The notes under the pieces are model-generated. The model saw only the letters and a list, made by a program, of their open reading frames with translations. It was not told the origin of the DNA and searched no databases. This document shows positions 11,663 to 22,995 of a stretch of 64,000 nucleotides of DNA, piece after piece (positions within the stretch are counted from its first letter, which is position 1; each line of letters begins with the position of its first letter). Source of the DNA: Staphylotrichum longicolle (lineage: Eukaryota; Ascomycota; Sordariomycetes; Sordariales; Chaetomiaceae); NCBI GenBank assembly GCA_019096155.1, contig JAHCVI010000004.1:744001-808000 (forward strand), read 5' to 3'. A program made the translations under genes and the position numbers.

Positions 11663-12219
11663 CTGAATTGTTCTGGGGGGATCGGTTTGAAGGGAGAAGT
11701 GGACTGCTGCTATTTATCCGAAATATAAAATTTGAACGAGAAACGTTGCCAAGAAGAAAGTGAAGATGTGGAAATGAGGAACCAAGAAGGCGGGGCTGCA
11801 CACATGTGCTGCCCACAGCGTTTTTGACCAGTTGGGTGGAACAATGGCAGGCATCTGGAGTATTTCGTTCTCGAATTCGCTAAGAAAAAGAAATGAGTGG
11901 GAAAAGGGATGGGTGGGAGAAAGAGGTGGCAGGTTCAAGTCGGGTTCCAAGTGTGCAGCGTGTGAGCTCACAGCATCCAATTGAACCGGATAAGTTCAGT
12001 ATGTCAACTTCAACGCCAACCTTGGGTCGTGTTGGGAGCAAGGCCAAAATCACACATGCAGAAAAAACCTAAGAGGTGATCAGATATGTAGCATTCTGTG
12101 TACTGCTGTCTGTGGTGCTTCAGCGGGCTCTGCCCGAGCAACCAATATGAACAAAGATTCAGGCCGCGAAGGCTGATCAGAAATGTTGAAGAGGTCTCAA
12201 CAATGTTACCATGATGGAT
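11663..12219. other. intergenic, convergent 3' ends
   Basis: 3' ends of the small gene and the glycosyltransferase. No gene seen. Confidence 0.4.
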
Positions 12220-13681
12220 TCACTGTTCATCCATCATGGAGAGGAGCCACTTCTCGTGGGCCCGAGGATCCATGCCACGAAGCCACTTGTCGGCCGTGGT
12301 GGCGGTGAGGGCCTGCAGAGCCTGATACTCGTCCCTGTCGGTCATGACGGTCTCGAGAGCCTGTTCCCAGGGGGTAATGTCCTGCTCGGGAATCACATAA
12401 TCTCCATTCGCCTGGCGCTTCCCAGTCACCTCGTTCACGGGAATGCAGTAGGGAAGGGCAATCTTGGCCTCGGGAAGGCCACCGGCGTTGGAGGCAATGA
12501 CGGGGATGCCGCGCAGCTGAGCCTCGGTCACGACTATGCCCCAGGCTTCATGCCACAGCGAAGGGGCCAGGAGGACTTTGATTCGGTCCCAGATTTCGTC
12601 CGTGTTCTCGGTGGTACGCTCAATCCTAGCAGTGATACCAGATTAGCATGTTCTGGGCGTTGCAGGAGGGAGGCAAGGTTTCCGGGGAAAGTATCGGAAC
12701 GCACTTCACATTGGGGAGGGCCTTGAGCTGCTCCAAGTGCACGGTTCGGGAGCCCCAGCTCCTCCAGGTGACGAACTTCATGTCGGGAAATTTCTTGGCA
12801 AGAGCAATCAGGATAGACAGTCCCTTGTGCGGGCATGGGTTGACCATGCCAATCTCGTCCTTGTCGACGTTGTTGCGGACGACAGGCATGCCTCCATCCC
12901 TATCCAGGTAGGTCATCGGAGGATGGACAAGGAATGTGGTCTCCAGCTGGCCGTAAGTCCAAGCATACTCCTTGACCGCCATGGAAACGGACCAGATTCC
13001 ATCAAGCTCCCGCAGCATCTCATTCTCGACCCTGGGCGACAGACAATGACCATCGACACCGGCGACAAAGGGGCCAAATGGCAGCTGCTCAGCGGTGTGA
13101 ATGATGTTGATGCGCTTGAACATGTGCCGAGCGGGGTGAAAGGCCGTGAGTTTCATCGTGATCGGGTCATTGAAGATGACATGGGTCGGCTTGAAAGCGG
13201 CAATGTGGGCGGAGAAAAGGCGGACAAGGGTCTGCATGCGGGTGCTGAGTTCGTCACGCTGGGGGTGTCAGCTGCTTTCGTTTTGGTGCACGCAACCCGA
13301 GATGAACTGCGTTGGACTCACCTCCAGATAGAACCGGGTGTCCTCCTAGAACTCCCGGACCGGGTAGGCCGTGTTGAATGCGTCGCGAGCAATGGCAACG
13401 TTGTGGATCTTGTCCTCATCGGTGAAAGTCTTGACGAACAGCTCGTGGACAACTCCCTTGGGGTCCACGACCGGAACGAGGGCGTCCGTGACGTTGGGTT
13501 CAATGCCTTTAGCTTCGGCACGTGTCGCGTACTCCTTGACCTCGTCCTCGAAGGCATAGCAGATCTGGGCGACCGCATGGCCCTGGTCGCTAAGGCTTCG
13601 AAGAAGGTTGACGTTGGCTTTGTAGCCGCCGGATGACGGGGTCAGTCCCTGCGCCGTCTGAACAAGAAAGACGCGCATCAT
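12220..13681 (-). CDS. glycosyltransferase (GT4-like), with an in-frame TAG
   Basis: Exons 13681-13322, 13258-12705 and 12625-12220, about 439 residues; intron donors GTGAGT and GTGCGT. The N-terminus (SSGGYKANVNLLRSL) fits the first Rossmann half of GT-B enzymes. The C-terminal half has LLAPSLWHEAWGIVVTEAQLRGIPVIAS plus GGLPEA, the donor-binding region of family 4. No signal peptide. Codon 112 is TAG (13348-13346), lying between VREF and EDTRFYLE, with the same frame coding on both sides and into the next exon. Either the allele is null or the base is an error. The open frame extends upstream to 14086 without family character and is taken as 5' UTR. Confidence 0.8.
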
Positions 13682-14667
13682 CGTGCTGGAATAAGTGAGG
13701 TGATCACCGCGAAGGAGTGAAAGCAGTGGGTGGCGGTGATAGGTGAGTTCTGTGTTCAGGACTGGAGGGATTGCTGTGTCGTGATCTTTGGAACTGGCGG
13801 CAAAACGAACGAAAGACGGGGATTCTTCACCTGGAGCTGGGCCGAGCGAGGGAAGGGTTGCCAGCTGAGACTCTCGATGTGAGGCACTTGCCTGGGCAAG
13901 AATCGCGTCCGCCGGTGCTGTTGAAAAATTTGAATTGGCTTCTTCGGTTTCAAAGAGTGTGTGGACTGAAAAAGTTTGTGGGTTGGGGAAGGGAAATTTT
14001 CTGGGGTCCTCGTGGCTCGAGGTTTTAAGCCCACGCAACGAGTTCCAATGATAAAGATGGAAGCGGAAGGAGCAAGGACAGCGCACAAGGAACTAAAACA
14101 TCTTGGGAGCGGATGATACCGCGCTCTGACCAATCAACTTGTCATGATTTCTTCTCTGCTCGCTCTTTCCTGCCATGGGTGACTATCAAGGACGGGAGAC
14201 ATGCAGGAAGAGATCCACTCACAAGTGTGGCGCCTCTTAGCTTCACGGCAGTCAGGCCGACTCTTTCCTTTTCCTCAACCTTGCCCCAGTTCCTATTGGT
14301 CGACTTGTGCTGAGGCTAATGCAGTCCTGCGCTCTTAGAGGCTGCGGGCCGAGCTGTCTGTCTGCAGTTGTCATTTGGAAAAGGCAGGACACACCTGGGC
14401 TCCTGTTCAGGTAATCCAGTCTCAGATAGAGCAAGGTTGTTCTCAGCATCACTTTGTTGAACTCCGACGCAATGTGTTCCCTCACTCCTTGCAGATAATG
14501 TGTAACTGGCGCAAAGAATTGGAACTTTGATCTGATCAACCCCTTGATTGTTTACTCTTTGTTGAAGACAGCACACAACCGAGGTGGGGTCCTAGTTTCC
14601 CAGCTCCGGGGCTCCTTCCTGGTCACACAACTTGTGAGCTCTGTTCCACGCACATCTCAACCAGCGA
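13682..14667. other. upstream region of glycosyltransferase
   Basis: Includes its likely 5' UTR and promoter, and the 3' flank of the metalloprotease gene. No other gene seen. Confidence 0.4.
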
Positions 14668-17121
14668 TCAGCTCTTTTGGAATTGGTACACTTTGTCCAC
14701 CTCTTCATCACCACAAAAGTCGTAGGGGCCATCGCCATCCTCCGATGTATCCGATCCCTCAGTGTCCTTGTCACCTCCGCTGCTCGTGCTCATCACCTCA
14801 TCTCGATCAACCTCTTCAATGGCCTGCAACAAAGAAATCAGCGACGGGAGTTGTTGAAACACAAGAGAAACAGAAACTTACAATCCGGCGCTTCTTGTTG
14901 CGGTGTCGCTCGGGCCCAGGCTTGTTCTGCAGCTCCTCCAGGTCATAAATTGAGTCGGGGAGGATGGCATCTCGGGGAGCCGAGACGATGCCAAACTTGC
15001 TGCACATCCCCCATTTACCGCTGATGCCAAAGAATCCGATGATCTTGTGGCTCCGGGGTGGCACTGTAACATCCGTTAGTATTCTATGCGGCCATGCAGA
15101 GCAAGAATGAGTTGACATACCCAGCATCTTAAGCTCCGTCTCCTCCGGCTCAAAGTTCAACGCCCCCCTCCCCTTGCCATCTTCCAGCCACATCCGCAGC
15201 CCGCAGAGACCGCCATACTTCCGCGTGACAGCAACCTTGGAGATCTCCACACCCTTGGGAAGGGCCATCTTCTTCGACTGATGACCGCCCATATGCTTAT
15301 CGCTCCCATCGGCACTGCGCGGACCACAAGGAATGGAGGTTCCATCCTTGTAGTAGACGATCGCACCGTCCAGGCCGCAGCCAACGCGGAGGTCAATCTT
15401 GGAGGCATCCACCAGGTTGCCCTCGGCGTCGCGCTTCTTCAGCATGACTGCCCATTCCCAGTAACGTTCGTCATCCCATTCGTCGTCCATCTCGAGGCTG
15501 CCGAAGGATTGCTTGAGCAGCCGGATCTCTGTCCCCGGCACCTGCATGTAGCACCTGCCATTGAATAGGCTCCACACATTCTTAACCTTGCACTGCTTGC
15601 CGTTCATTGCCGTCACCTCCATCTCGATCGGCGTGCCTGTGTGGTAATTGCCCTCCAACTCCTTGCGTGAGTACTTCAGCATCTTCACCGGCGTCGCAAG
15701 ACTGGCCTTGTCGTCTTCCATGTCCTCGTGCCCCTCTGGCCTCAGGACCACCCTCGCAATCCCCACCTCGCACCTCAATACCACTTCTTCCGCATCGTCC
15801 CCCTCGCCGTCAACCTCGACCGACGGCGTCTCTCCACCCACCACCCCATCACCCGGCATCCAAAACTCCCTCAGCCCCTTGAACCGCAACACAACGCTCA
15901 AATCCCACCGACACTCATGCTTCTCTCCCGCCACGACAGGCTCCAGTTTCCCTTCTTTCCCCCACACCCCGCCCAAAAACGCCCTTGGCCAATCCGGCGA
16001 GTACCCCCTCCGCATAATCCCATCCGTATGCTCCGCCCCAAACGCATGGCCGACCTCATGCAGGAACGCGCCCTGGCCCACGGCGCACGCCTGCCCCAGC
16101 GCGTCGCACTCGCCGTTGTCGTTCCCCACGGTCTCCCCCGCGAGCGTGCGGTCCAGCAGGCACGCGGGCACCTCCTCCATGAAGCGGGGCCACGCGTACG
16201 TCAGGTGGCTGCCGAAGACGCCGAGGGACAGGCCCTTGGGGTCGTGCGAGCCGAGCGCGGCGTGGCCGAGGATGAGCTTGGTGTCGGTCAGGTCGTAGTG
16301 CGAGTCGAGGATGAGTCCCGCGACGACGGGGCGGTGCTCGCGGGTGAAGGGCGCGCCGTGGCGGAGGAGGGCGGTGGAGAAGAAGGAGTGGAGCGCGTCT
16401 TTTTTGTCGCCGTTGGGGTTTTGCTGGGCGTACATGGCGCTGCGAAGTTGTTCGGTGGTGCGCTGGGTGCGGATGAGGTGGACTTTGGGGACGGGGGCCG
16501 TGGTCGGGGTGTTTAGGGAGTGCCGGGTGAGGGTGTCGGTGGACCATTCTTCTTCGAGGCGGAAAGAGCGCCGGCCGAGGCCTTTGGCACGGAGGTCCTC
16601 GGCGGTCAGGGCTTGCCACATGTAGGCGGTCATGCGGAACTTGGCGATGGCGGCGTCCAGGCTGGAGTGGGTGCTGGAGACACCCCCGAATTTGGCGGGC
16701 GGGCAATCGATGAGGAGGGGGGAGTCCTTGCCAATCAGGATTGCCAGGTGGAGAGGTGGTGTTTGGAGTAGAGGGGTGTATCGGATGGTAAGCTGCTGCT
16801 GGTGAGTCTATGCATTTTGCCAGGGGAGGGGAGGGCGCATACCTCGACACGATCAGAAACATCTTGCTCAGACGTGAGAATGATCTTGTTGAGACCAGGT
16901 GAGAGCAGGACAAGAGCCTTGAAGTGGCCGCGACACATTGGCCATCGCTGTTCCGGAAACTGGCTCTGATCTGCAGTATCATTGGTCTGGACCACAACAT
17001 AACCCTCATTGTTCTCAAGTGCGGCGTCGCTGGTGCATTTGCCAGAGACCAGAACGCAGCGCTGGTAGACTTCGGACACCTCAGCGTCCGAGCCGACGGG
17101 GAAATTATCCAATTCGATCAT
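14668..17121 (-). CDS. zinc metalloprotease (PF12044-type) with jacalin-like C-terminal domain
   Basis: Four exons: 17121-16843, 16792-15121, 15063-14882, 14823-14668, about 762 residues. The zinc site HEVGHAFGAEH fits HExxHxxGxxH and lies mid-protein, as in fungal proteins related to yeast YIL108W. A C-terminal jacalin-like lectin domain is suggested by VGCGLDGAIVYYKDG and YGGLCGLRMW. The tail is acidic. No signal peptide is visible, so a cytosolic role is likely. The first acceptor is a tandem CAGCAGCAG, allowing zero, one or two extra residues. The start at 17121 (MIELDNFPVG) is the first ATG in frame. Confidence 0.85.
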
Positions 17122-17707
17122 GATGAGAACGGCGTGAAAAGACCGGCCAAACTGATGATTGCCAGGCACAGAATTGGAGGATCATGAGGAGGCTTTATGT
17201 CTGCTGTTGCCATGTCAATATTAGCTTGGGTCGGTTCAGGGGTAATTAAACAGAATAACAGCTGCAGTGCTTGTTCACTGCGCATCTATGTTAGCGACAT
17301 CGTCTTGTGGTTCTCAGGCAGCAGGCAGCCAGCGGATCCTGGGTACCCGCTGTGGGCACTGGTGCCTGGCCCAAGAACTTTAGCACCAAGCGAGCTTTCG
17401 TGCGAAGTGGGCCCGCGGCGGTTTCTCTCCGTCAACGACCTAGAGAAACCTGGACGCCGAGACCTGGTGTTGATCCTACGGAGACGCGGCGGCTTCGAAG
17501 GAGAACAGGGCTTTGGATTGGTGGCTCAATTCCGCCATGACGCCCAGGATTCAAGTGTGATTTCGCCCAGGACCTTGCAATGCCTGCATTGGATATCCAA
17601 GAAAAGAAACACAAACCGCGAACCCAGCTTTTGCACGTGTCGTTCTCACCGACTTACCATCCGACATCCGTGTGCTTCTCATCCCAGGGTCTAGTCAGCA
17701 GCTGCAC
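17122..17707. other. intergenic
   Basis: Promoter of the metalloprotease and 3' flank of the kinase. No gene seen. Confidence 0.4.
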
Positions 17708-19580
17708 TCAGGTCGGAAAACTCCCCGGCATGCGAGAGGGACCCGCGATGGGCTGCTGAGTCTCGTTGCGTTCTTCAGGCCCTTTCTCGGCAGCGGCTTT
17801 ATCGGGTGCTAGGCCGTGGGTAATCCACTGATCGAGTTGGGCGGGAGGGGGCACCCTCGTCTTCGCAGTGCCGCGGGGCCCAGGGGACCGCCTCAGATTC
17901 AGCCAGGCAGGAGACCCGGACGTTTTTGGTTTTGTTATGCGGTTCCCTTCGAGCGGCCTTGAGACTGGCTGCCCCTTGGCCCCATCCAGCTGCCGCGGCC
18001 GACGGGGCTCGCGGGGGTATTTGACCAGTGGGACTGCCGCTGGACTGGGCGTCTTTGCCGGCACGTAAGGAGGCGGGGCTGATCTTGCGGGGACTTTTGC
18101 GACAGTTGCCGCCGGCATGATAACGATGGGGGGCACCTTAGCCCTCGGCGTAGTGAGCCCCCGGCCGTCGAAGTGAGCCACGAGCAGCTGAGCAGCCGAG
18201 GCACGGAGCTCAGGGTTTTCCCGCGCCATGTGGGCGAGGTTAGGGGCCAGCTGGACAGCAGCGCGGACAGCATGCAGAACCTCAGCGTAGGTATTCGCCG
18301 CACGAGGCGGGAAGCTGAATTTGCGGTGGATGTCGGCAATGGTGGCGAAGAGGGACCACACATCCATTTTGGGGCTCTGGGCAAATGTGCCGTACTCGGG
18401 ATACAACTCCGGGGCATGGTAGTAGCCGGTGCCGCACATAGTCAGGGCTTGTGCACGGTAGTTAACGAGGCCAAAATCAGCCAACTGGAAGGTATAGTCC
18501 CCGCCTGGACCGTTCCAGTACAAGATGTTGTCCGGCTTGACGTCCCGGTGGCACATATCGTTGCAGGCCAAGTAATCGAGGTCCGAAAGCATCTGCTCGA
18601 GCACCGCAGCGCTCAACTCGTCGTCGGTTAACCGCCTGTCCCGGGCCTTGGCGACCGACCTCAGACTTCCCTGTCGTAGTGGCATGAATATTTCAGGCTC
18701 ATCAGTGTCCCACTTGTCGTGCCCGAGGAATTCAATAATGTTCTTCTATGGTGGCATTAGTCTGTGGAATGGAGCGCCGGATGGCAGGAAAAAAGAGAGC
18801 CTGACGTACATGATTCAGCCGCTGGAGGGCCTTGACTTCTCGGTGCGCAAGAGCACGCGCATGCTCGGGATCCGGGTAACAGCGTAAGTTGATGACCTTG
18901 ATGGCAAAGGTGTTGCCAGACTCAAAATCGACCGCTCGATACACCATGCCAAACTGCCCACCTCCAATCATCTCGCGTGGCTTTCCCTCCGGTTCGCGGA
19001 AGAGGATACGACGAGCCGTATGAATCCTGGTGTTGTGCCAGGTGTGCGCTTCAGAACCAGTCTCCGTTGGGAGGTAGCGGGAACGGGCGTTTGCCTGGTC
19101 CGCTAAAACCCTCTCGTACTCCCGGGTCGCCAAGTCCCTGAGCAGCGCTGAATCTGTTTGTCGCCATCTTAAGCGGAAACTGTTGCCCGCGGTTTGAATG
19201 TTATAGCCTTTTCCGTACCCAAGAACGCAATCTCCTTCGATTCCTTCTTCTTTCTCCGCGTCAGAACATTTGACAACGACCGTGGACGTGCGCTTTGCTC
19301 TCACCGAGAGCAGTACGACGAGAGTGTCAGGGTGAAGCTCGAAGGAAACGTGAACGGCGGATACGTTTCGCTGTTTGAGAATCAAGTCGGCATTCCGACC
19401 CAGCCGAGCCATGACACGCCCTGGTGTTGGTGAGACGTGAAACCCGATTTCGAGTCCCAAGTCATCGTCGACTGAAGGCGAAACAAAGCGCCGGTTGTCT
19501 GGGTGGTCGAGCGCTTCGAGAGCAACATCATTCAGAGGGACTTAGTGGAACAGCGTGCGAGGATCGGCCTTTAGGGCCAT
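17708..19580 (-). CDS. FHA-like / serine-threonine protein kinase, with early in-frame TAA
   Basis: Two exons, 19580-18810 and 18745-17708, joined by a 64-bp intron (GTACGT donor). The N-terminal 150 residues look like an FHA fold (GFHVSPTPGRVMARLGRNADLIL). The kinase follows: glycine loop GGGQFGMV, lysine FAIKVIN, catalytic HRDVKPDN, LADFGL, and CGTGYYHAPE. The proline-rich tail of about 150 residues is probably disordered. The layout resembles CHK2-type checkpoint kinases, although the real pathway is unknown. An ochre codon (19544-19542) interrupts the apparent N-terminus after ADPRTLFH, and PLNDVALEALDHPDN resumes in the same frame. The next Met (MARLG) would cut into the FHA-like region. 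Confidence 0.8.
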
Positions 19581-20116
19581 CATGAGAAAGGCGAAGGAGC
19601 AAGCGATGGAATGGGGACGAGAAAAGCGGGTCAAGCGAGCCAGACGGGGAACAAGCTGAGGAGTTGACACTTGACAATGAAGGACCAGACGGCAGAAGGT
19701 GGAAAGAAACAGCGCCTCGGAAGAATGACTCAAAAGCGCATGATGCCAATGCAGAGCCGTGTCCAGAATAGAAAAGGTATTGTCCCTGGGGCCAAGGCCC
19801 CAGGCATCCAGTCCTCTAGAACTGGAAGTTGAAAATTGAATCCTATCGTTTGGGGTTCGTGAATGGGGCGCGCGCCTGGCTTGATCGGCGGCCTCGATCT
19901 GGCGCCAACACCACTCGGTCCGCTGGCTGATACCAACAGATGTGCCACAACTTTTAATCGATTGGTGAGCCGGTTTCGAACGTGGTGGGGGCATCTCAGA
20001 ATTCACACATGTTTCACCAACCAACCTCTCACAACAAAACACAATACCGACAAACCCCCAAACCATAACGGCATAACGCTTAAATACACAACAAAAGACA
20101 CCCCAATGCAACAGTC
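19581..20116. other. divergent upstream region, kinase / AT-hook gene
   Basis: Presumed promoters for the genes on both sides. An AT-rich TTAAATA lies at 20080-20086. No other gene seen. Confidence 0.35.
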
Positions 20117-21691
20117 ATGCCTCCACATTTACTCGACGATATGCAGATTGCAAACACCATGCGGAACGACGCGCTGCCGGCGTTAGAGCGGCTTGCCGGG
20201 AATTCATCGCTGCGCGATCGCGCCCTCAGTCGTTTTGATCGCGACGAACCTCCACCCTATGTGTCATCGACAGAGGACGAGGATGAGAACGAGTTTGAGA
20301 TCGTGCCTCAACTGGATCCGGACATAAACCATCTTCTCGATGAGCCGCTCGACGACCGTGAACTGAATGAAGCCGCGTGGACCTTGGTGACCGGCACCAG
20401 CGCCTACCACCCTGGAACGCGGTACAACGATGAAGCAGAATTCGAGAGACACCGCATTGAAATGTGGGCCCGCAGGGCCAGCAACGCCACTAGAGAATTC
20501 TTTGTTCAATATGGACCAGAAAGGAAGGGGCGCGCCGGCCGCGAGCGCATCAACATCATTGCGCGGCGCAACATCCGGCGACGCTGGCAGAAGCTCGGTG
20601 TCTGGAATCCCGAGTGGGGCATCCCCGACAGGAAAAATGACCCGCAGGCCAGCGACAAGACGTGGGACTGGAAGTGGCCGTGGCAACATGGCGACGCTGC
20701 TGCGGAATGGAAGCGGGGAGACTATTGGGCGATGGTGCGCAATCCGCGGCATCCCATCACCCGCGCGCTTGAGCTGCGCCGAGGCCTTCGTCGGAGTGCC
20801 CATAGTCCCATGCCCCCACGCTCTCATTTGAAAGGAGATTTCTCCGCCTCCCAGGCTGAGTCGTTCATCATCTCCCGGCCCTGGTTCATGTTTAAGGTTG
20901 AGGCCAGCGAGCAGAGAGAGAGGCGCCATCGCCTATCTTTAGAGATGTCCCGGCGCTACAACGCTTCCAAGCCTCCGGCGCTCAAGGATCGGTGGGAAGA
21001 GAGGGAAGATTGGAAACCAGAATGGCGAGACCGGTCCAGCGGGAATACTCTGATCGGGTGGAAGTGGCGACACGAAAGCCCTAGTCCTGAACCCGAAGAT
21101 CTCTCCGCTCTGGAAGACCTCGCTGCGTTAGACCTTACCCCCTCCGAGGTCGACGCCCTCGAAGCGATTCCTCCGCCTTCACCGCCGACGCCTGAGCCCG
21201 TCTACGACCCGTCCGCTCGTCCGGGAACGGGTCTCCTTGCCTCGGGTCCCCTCCTGCCAGAACCATGGGGAGGGGACTTGTTTGCAGATCCGCTACCGGC
21301 AGTATTGGAGGAGGAGGGCTCTGACCTGACCCCTCCGCCGGCAGCGCCAGTCGAGGCTGAGACCATCAGCCAAGAGGCACCACGGCGTCGGACCCGCCAA
21401 CGCCCAAACAAGCCGCCATCCCCTCAGCAGCCCCTCCGCCGTAGTGCGCGAGCACCTGTCGAGACCGACCTCATTGATCATGAGCCACCGCGGCGTCGGA
21501 CACGCCAACATGCAGACAAGCCGTTATCTCCCCAACAGCCTCTCCGCCGTAGTGCCAGGATTGCCGCCAGGAATGCCTCCTTAGCTGTCAACCAAACGCC
21601 AGCACCGACTCGCCCGCATAAGCCATCTCGCGTGGCTAAACCTCCAGCTCCGTCCAGAGGTCGACCGAGAAAGAAGAAGAGTGCACGGTAA
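20117..21691 (+). CDS. hypothetical protein with AT-hook tail
   Basis: Single exon, 524 residues. The N-terminal 330 residues are charged and Trp-rich (GVWNPEWGIP, DWKWPWQHGD, DWKPEWRDR), with several WxxEW-like units suggesting a repeated fold. Then comes a Pro-rich acidic linker. The last 110 residues carry two copies of a basic unit (RRRTRQ...PSPQQPLRRSAR, about 34 residues apart) and end in RGRPRKKK, a canonical AT-hook. A chromatin or DNA-binding role is inferred from that alone. No known domain in the N-terminal part. Confidence 0.7.
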   Translation: MPPHLLDDMQIANTMRNDALPALERLAGNSSLRDRALSRFDRDEPPPYVSSTEDEDENEFEIVPQLDPDINHLLDEPLDDRELNEAAWTLVTGTSAYHPGTRYNDEAEFERHRIEMWARRASNATREFFVQYGPERKGRAGRERINIIARRNIRRRWQKLGVWNPEWGIPDRKNDPQASDKTWDWKWPWQHGDAAAEWKRGDYWAMVRNPRHPITRALELRRGLRRSAHSPMPPRSHLKGDFSASQAESFIISRPWFMFKVEASEQRERRHRLSLEMSRRYNASKPPALKDRWEEREDWKPEWRDRSSGNTLIGWKWRHESPSPEPEDLSALEDLAALDLTPSEVDALEAIPPPSPPTPEPVYDPSARPGTGLLASGPLLPEPWGGDLFADPLPAVLEEEGSDLTPPPAAPVEAETISQEAPRRRTRQRPNKPPSPQQPLRRSARAPVETDLIDHEPPRRRTRQHADKPLSPQQPLRRSARIAARNASLAVNQTPAPTRPHKPSRVAKPPAPSRGRPRKKKSAR

Positions 21692-22342
21692 TCTTCCAAG
21701 GGCGATACTTCCAATGATTCGTGTGTTGTCTGCTTTGACCTCCCGCGGCTAAGATTCGCACCTTGGGTCACGTAGACAAGCTCCTGCGAAGGCTGCAGGC
21801 CTACGGTGCTTGGTGTTAGAACAGGCAGGGGGATGAGTCGCGAGGGAAGGAGAGGTAATAAACAATACTTTGAACTTGGTTCAAGCTACTTTGGTTTCTA
21901 AGTGACTGGTTGTCATCGCAATGTTGTTATGTGAGTGCGGAGCCAGAGTTAGCCTTTTGGAACTCGCTGATGCTCTTCTCAGTATGTGGTTCATGAAAAG
22001 GAGCAGAATGATATCAACAGGGTCCACATCCCCAGCCAAGCATACGTTCCTGTTGCTCATGACACATGATTCAGGCCGGCTGAAAGTCAAGCACCTCACC
22101 GATCATTCCACAGCCCATAGACTGGTTGTTTAACACCTCTCTTGCTCTTCCAAGGCTCCGATTTGCGGCCAGCTTGAAGTCTGATCTGTTTAAAATCGAA
22201 CCTGGATTCTGATTGCTTGCTAGAATCCATCTGAAGCGGATGAAGCTCAGCCACAAACGGCGAACCGGAACCCCTATCCACCTGCAACCTGCACCGCGGC
22301 TTTTCCTCATCCCTCATGGGCCCGAACTCGTTACCCCTTGTC
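21692..22342. other. intergenic, convergent 3' ends
   Basis: 3' ends of the AT-hook gene and the secreted-protein gene. Nothing else seen. Confidence 0.4.
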
Positions 22343-22912
22343 TTAGCCAAGGCAGACGCGGTCGTTGACGCTGGCCTTGCCCACAATCTCCGGGCTGCCA
22401 TCCCACTGGAAGTAGCTGGCCTCGTACGCGCGGCACCGGGCGTCCATCTGGCGCAGGGCGTAGTTGAAGTCCTCGAGGTTCAGGCTGCCGACCGAGTTCT
22501 TGGCGTTGATGCAGTAGTACACGGCCACGCCGTCGTTGGCGTACTGGACCGAGTAGGTGCTGCTCGTCGAGTGGAGCTCCAGGATGTTGGTCGCGAGGTA
22601 CGACTTCCACTGGTTGACGGCCTTGTCGGTGCCGTACGTGTCCAGCTGGCGGCCCCAGCACGAGACGTACCGCTTGCCCAGCGCGAGAGTGGGCTTCTCG
22701 GGCGCGCGCCGGGAGAAGACGGACACGCCCTCGAGGTTGGCGAGGTCAGAAGGGTCGTTGATGGGAGTGCGAGTGATGGTGCCGTCAGCATTGGCCGTGG
22801 TCAGGTAGAAGCCGTTCGCAACCTCGGGGGCCCGAGGCTCGGCCTGACTAGCTGCCGGAGCGGCGAGAGCCGTGGAGGTGAAGGCGAGAAGAAGACTGGC
22901 AAGGAGCTGCAT
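22343..22912 (-). CDS. small secreted cysteine-containing protein
   Basis: 189 residues, one exon, start ATG at 22912. A clear signal peptide (MQLLASLLLAFTSTALA) ends near residue 17-19. A pro-like region follows up to about residue 75, then a compact domain with four cysteines (VSCWG, VYYCIN, DARCRA, RVCLG) that could form two disulfides. The domain ends FQWDGSPEIVGK. I do not recognise the family. Size, secretion and cysteines fit an effector-like or antimicrobial-like protein, but no function is claimed. It has the best TATA box in the window. Confidence 0.75.
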   Translation of the reverse strand: MQLLASLLLAFTSTALAAPAASQAEPRAPEVANGFYLTTANADGTITRTPINDPSDLANLEGVSVFSRRAPEKPTLALGKRYVSCWGRQLDTYGTDKAVNQWKSYLATNILELHSTSSTYSVQYANDGVAVYYCINAKNSVGSLNLEDFNYALRQMDARCRAYEASYFQWDGSPEIVGKASVNDRVCLG

Positions 22913-22987
22913 TTTGTTTGATGAGGAAAGCCTGATGAGTAGGGTGATGAACAAGAGGCACTGGATTTGAGGGGAAGACCGTGATGT

Positions 22988-22995
22988 CTTTTATA
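22988..22995 (-). promoter_or_regulatory. TATA box of the small secreted-protein gene
   Basis: TATAAAAG on the minus strand, 76 bp before the start codon at 22912. Confidence 0.5.

Noticed and set aside
12737..13636. Long plus-strand open frame of about 299 codons
   Set aside because: It is antisense to the glycosyltransferase exons and has no domain character.
16056..17018. 320-codon minus-strand open frame, Pro/Arg-rich
   Set aside because: Alternative frame of the metalloprotease gene; composition is that of a GC-rich shadow.
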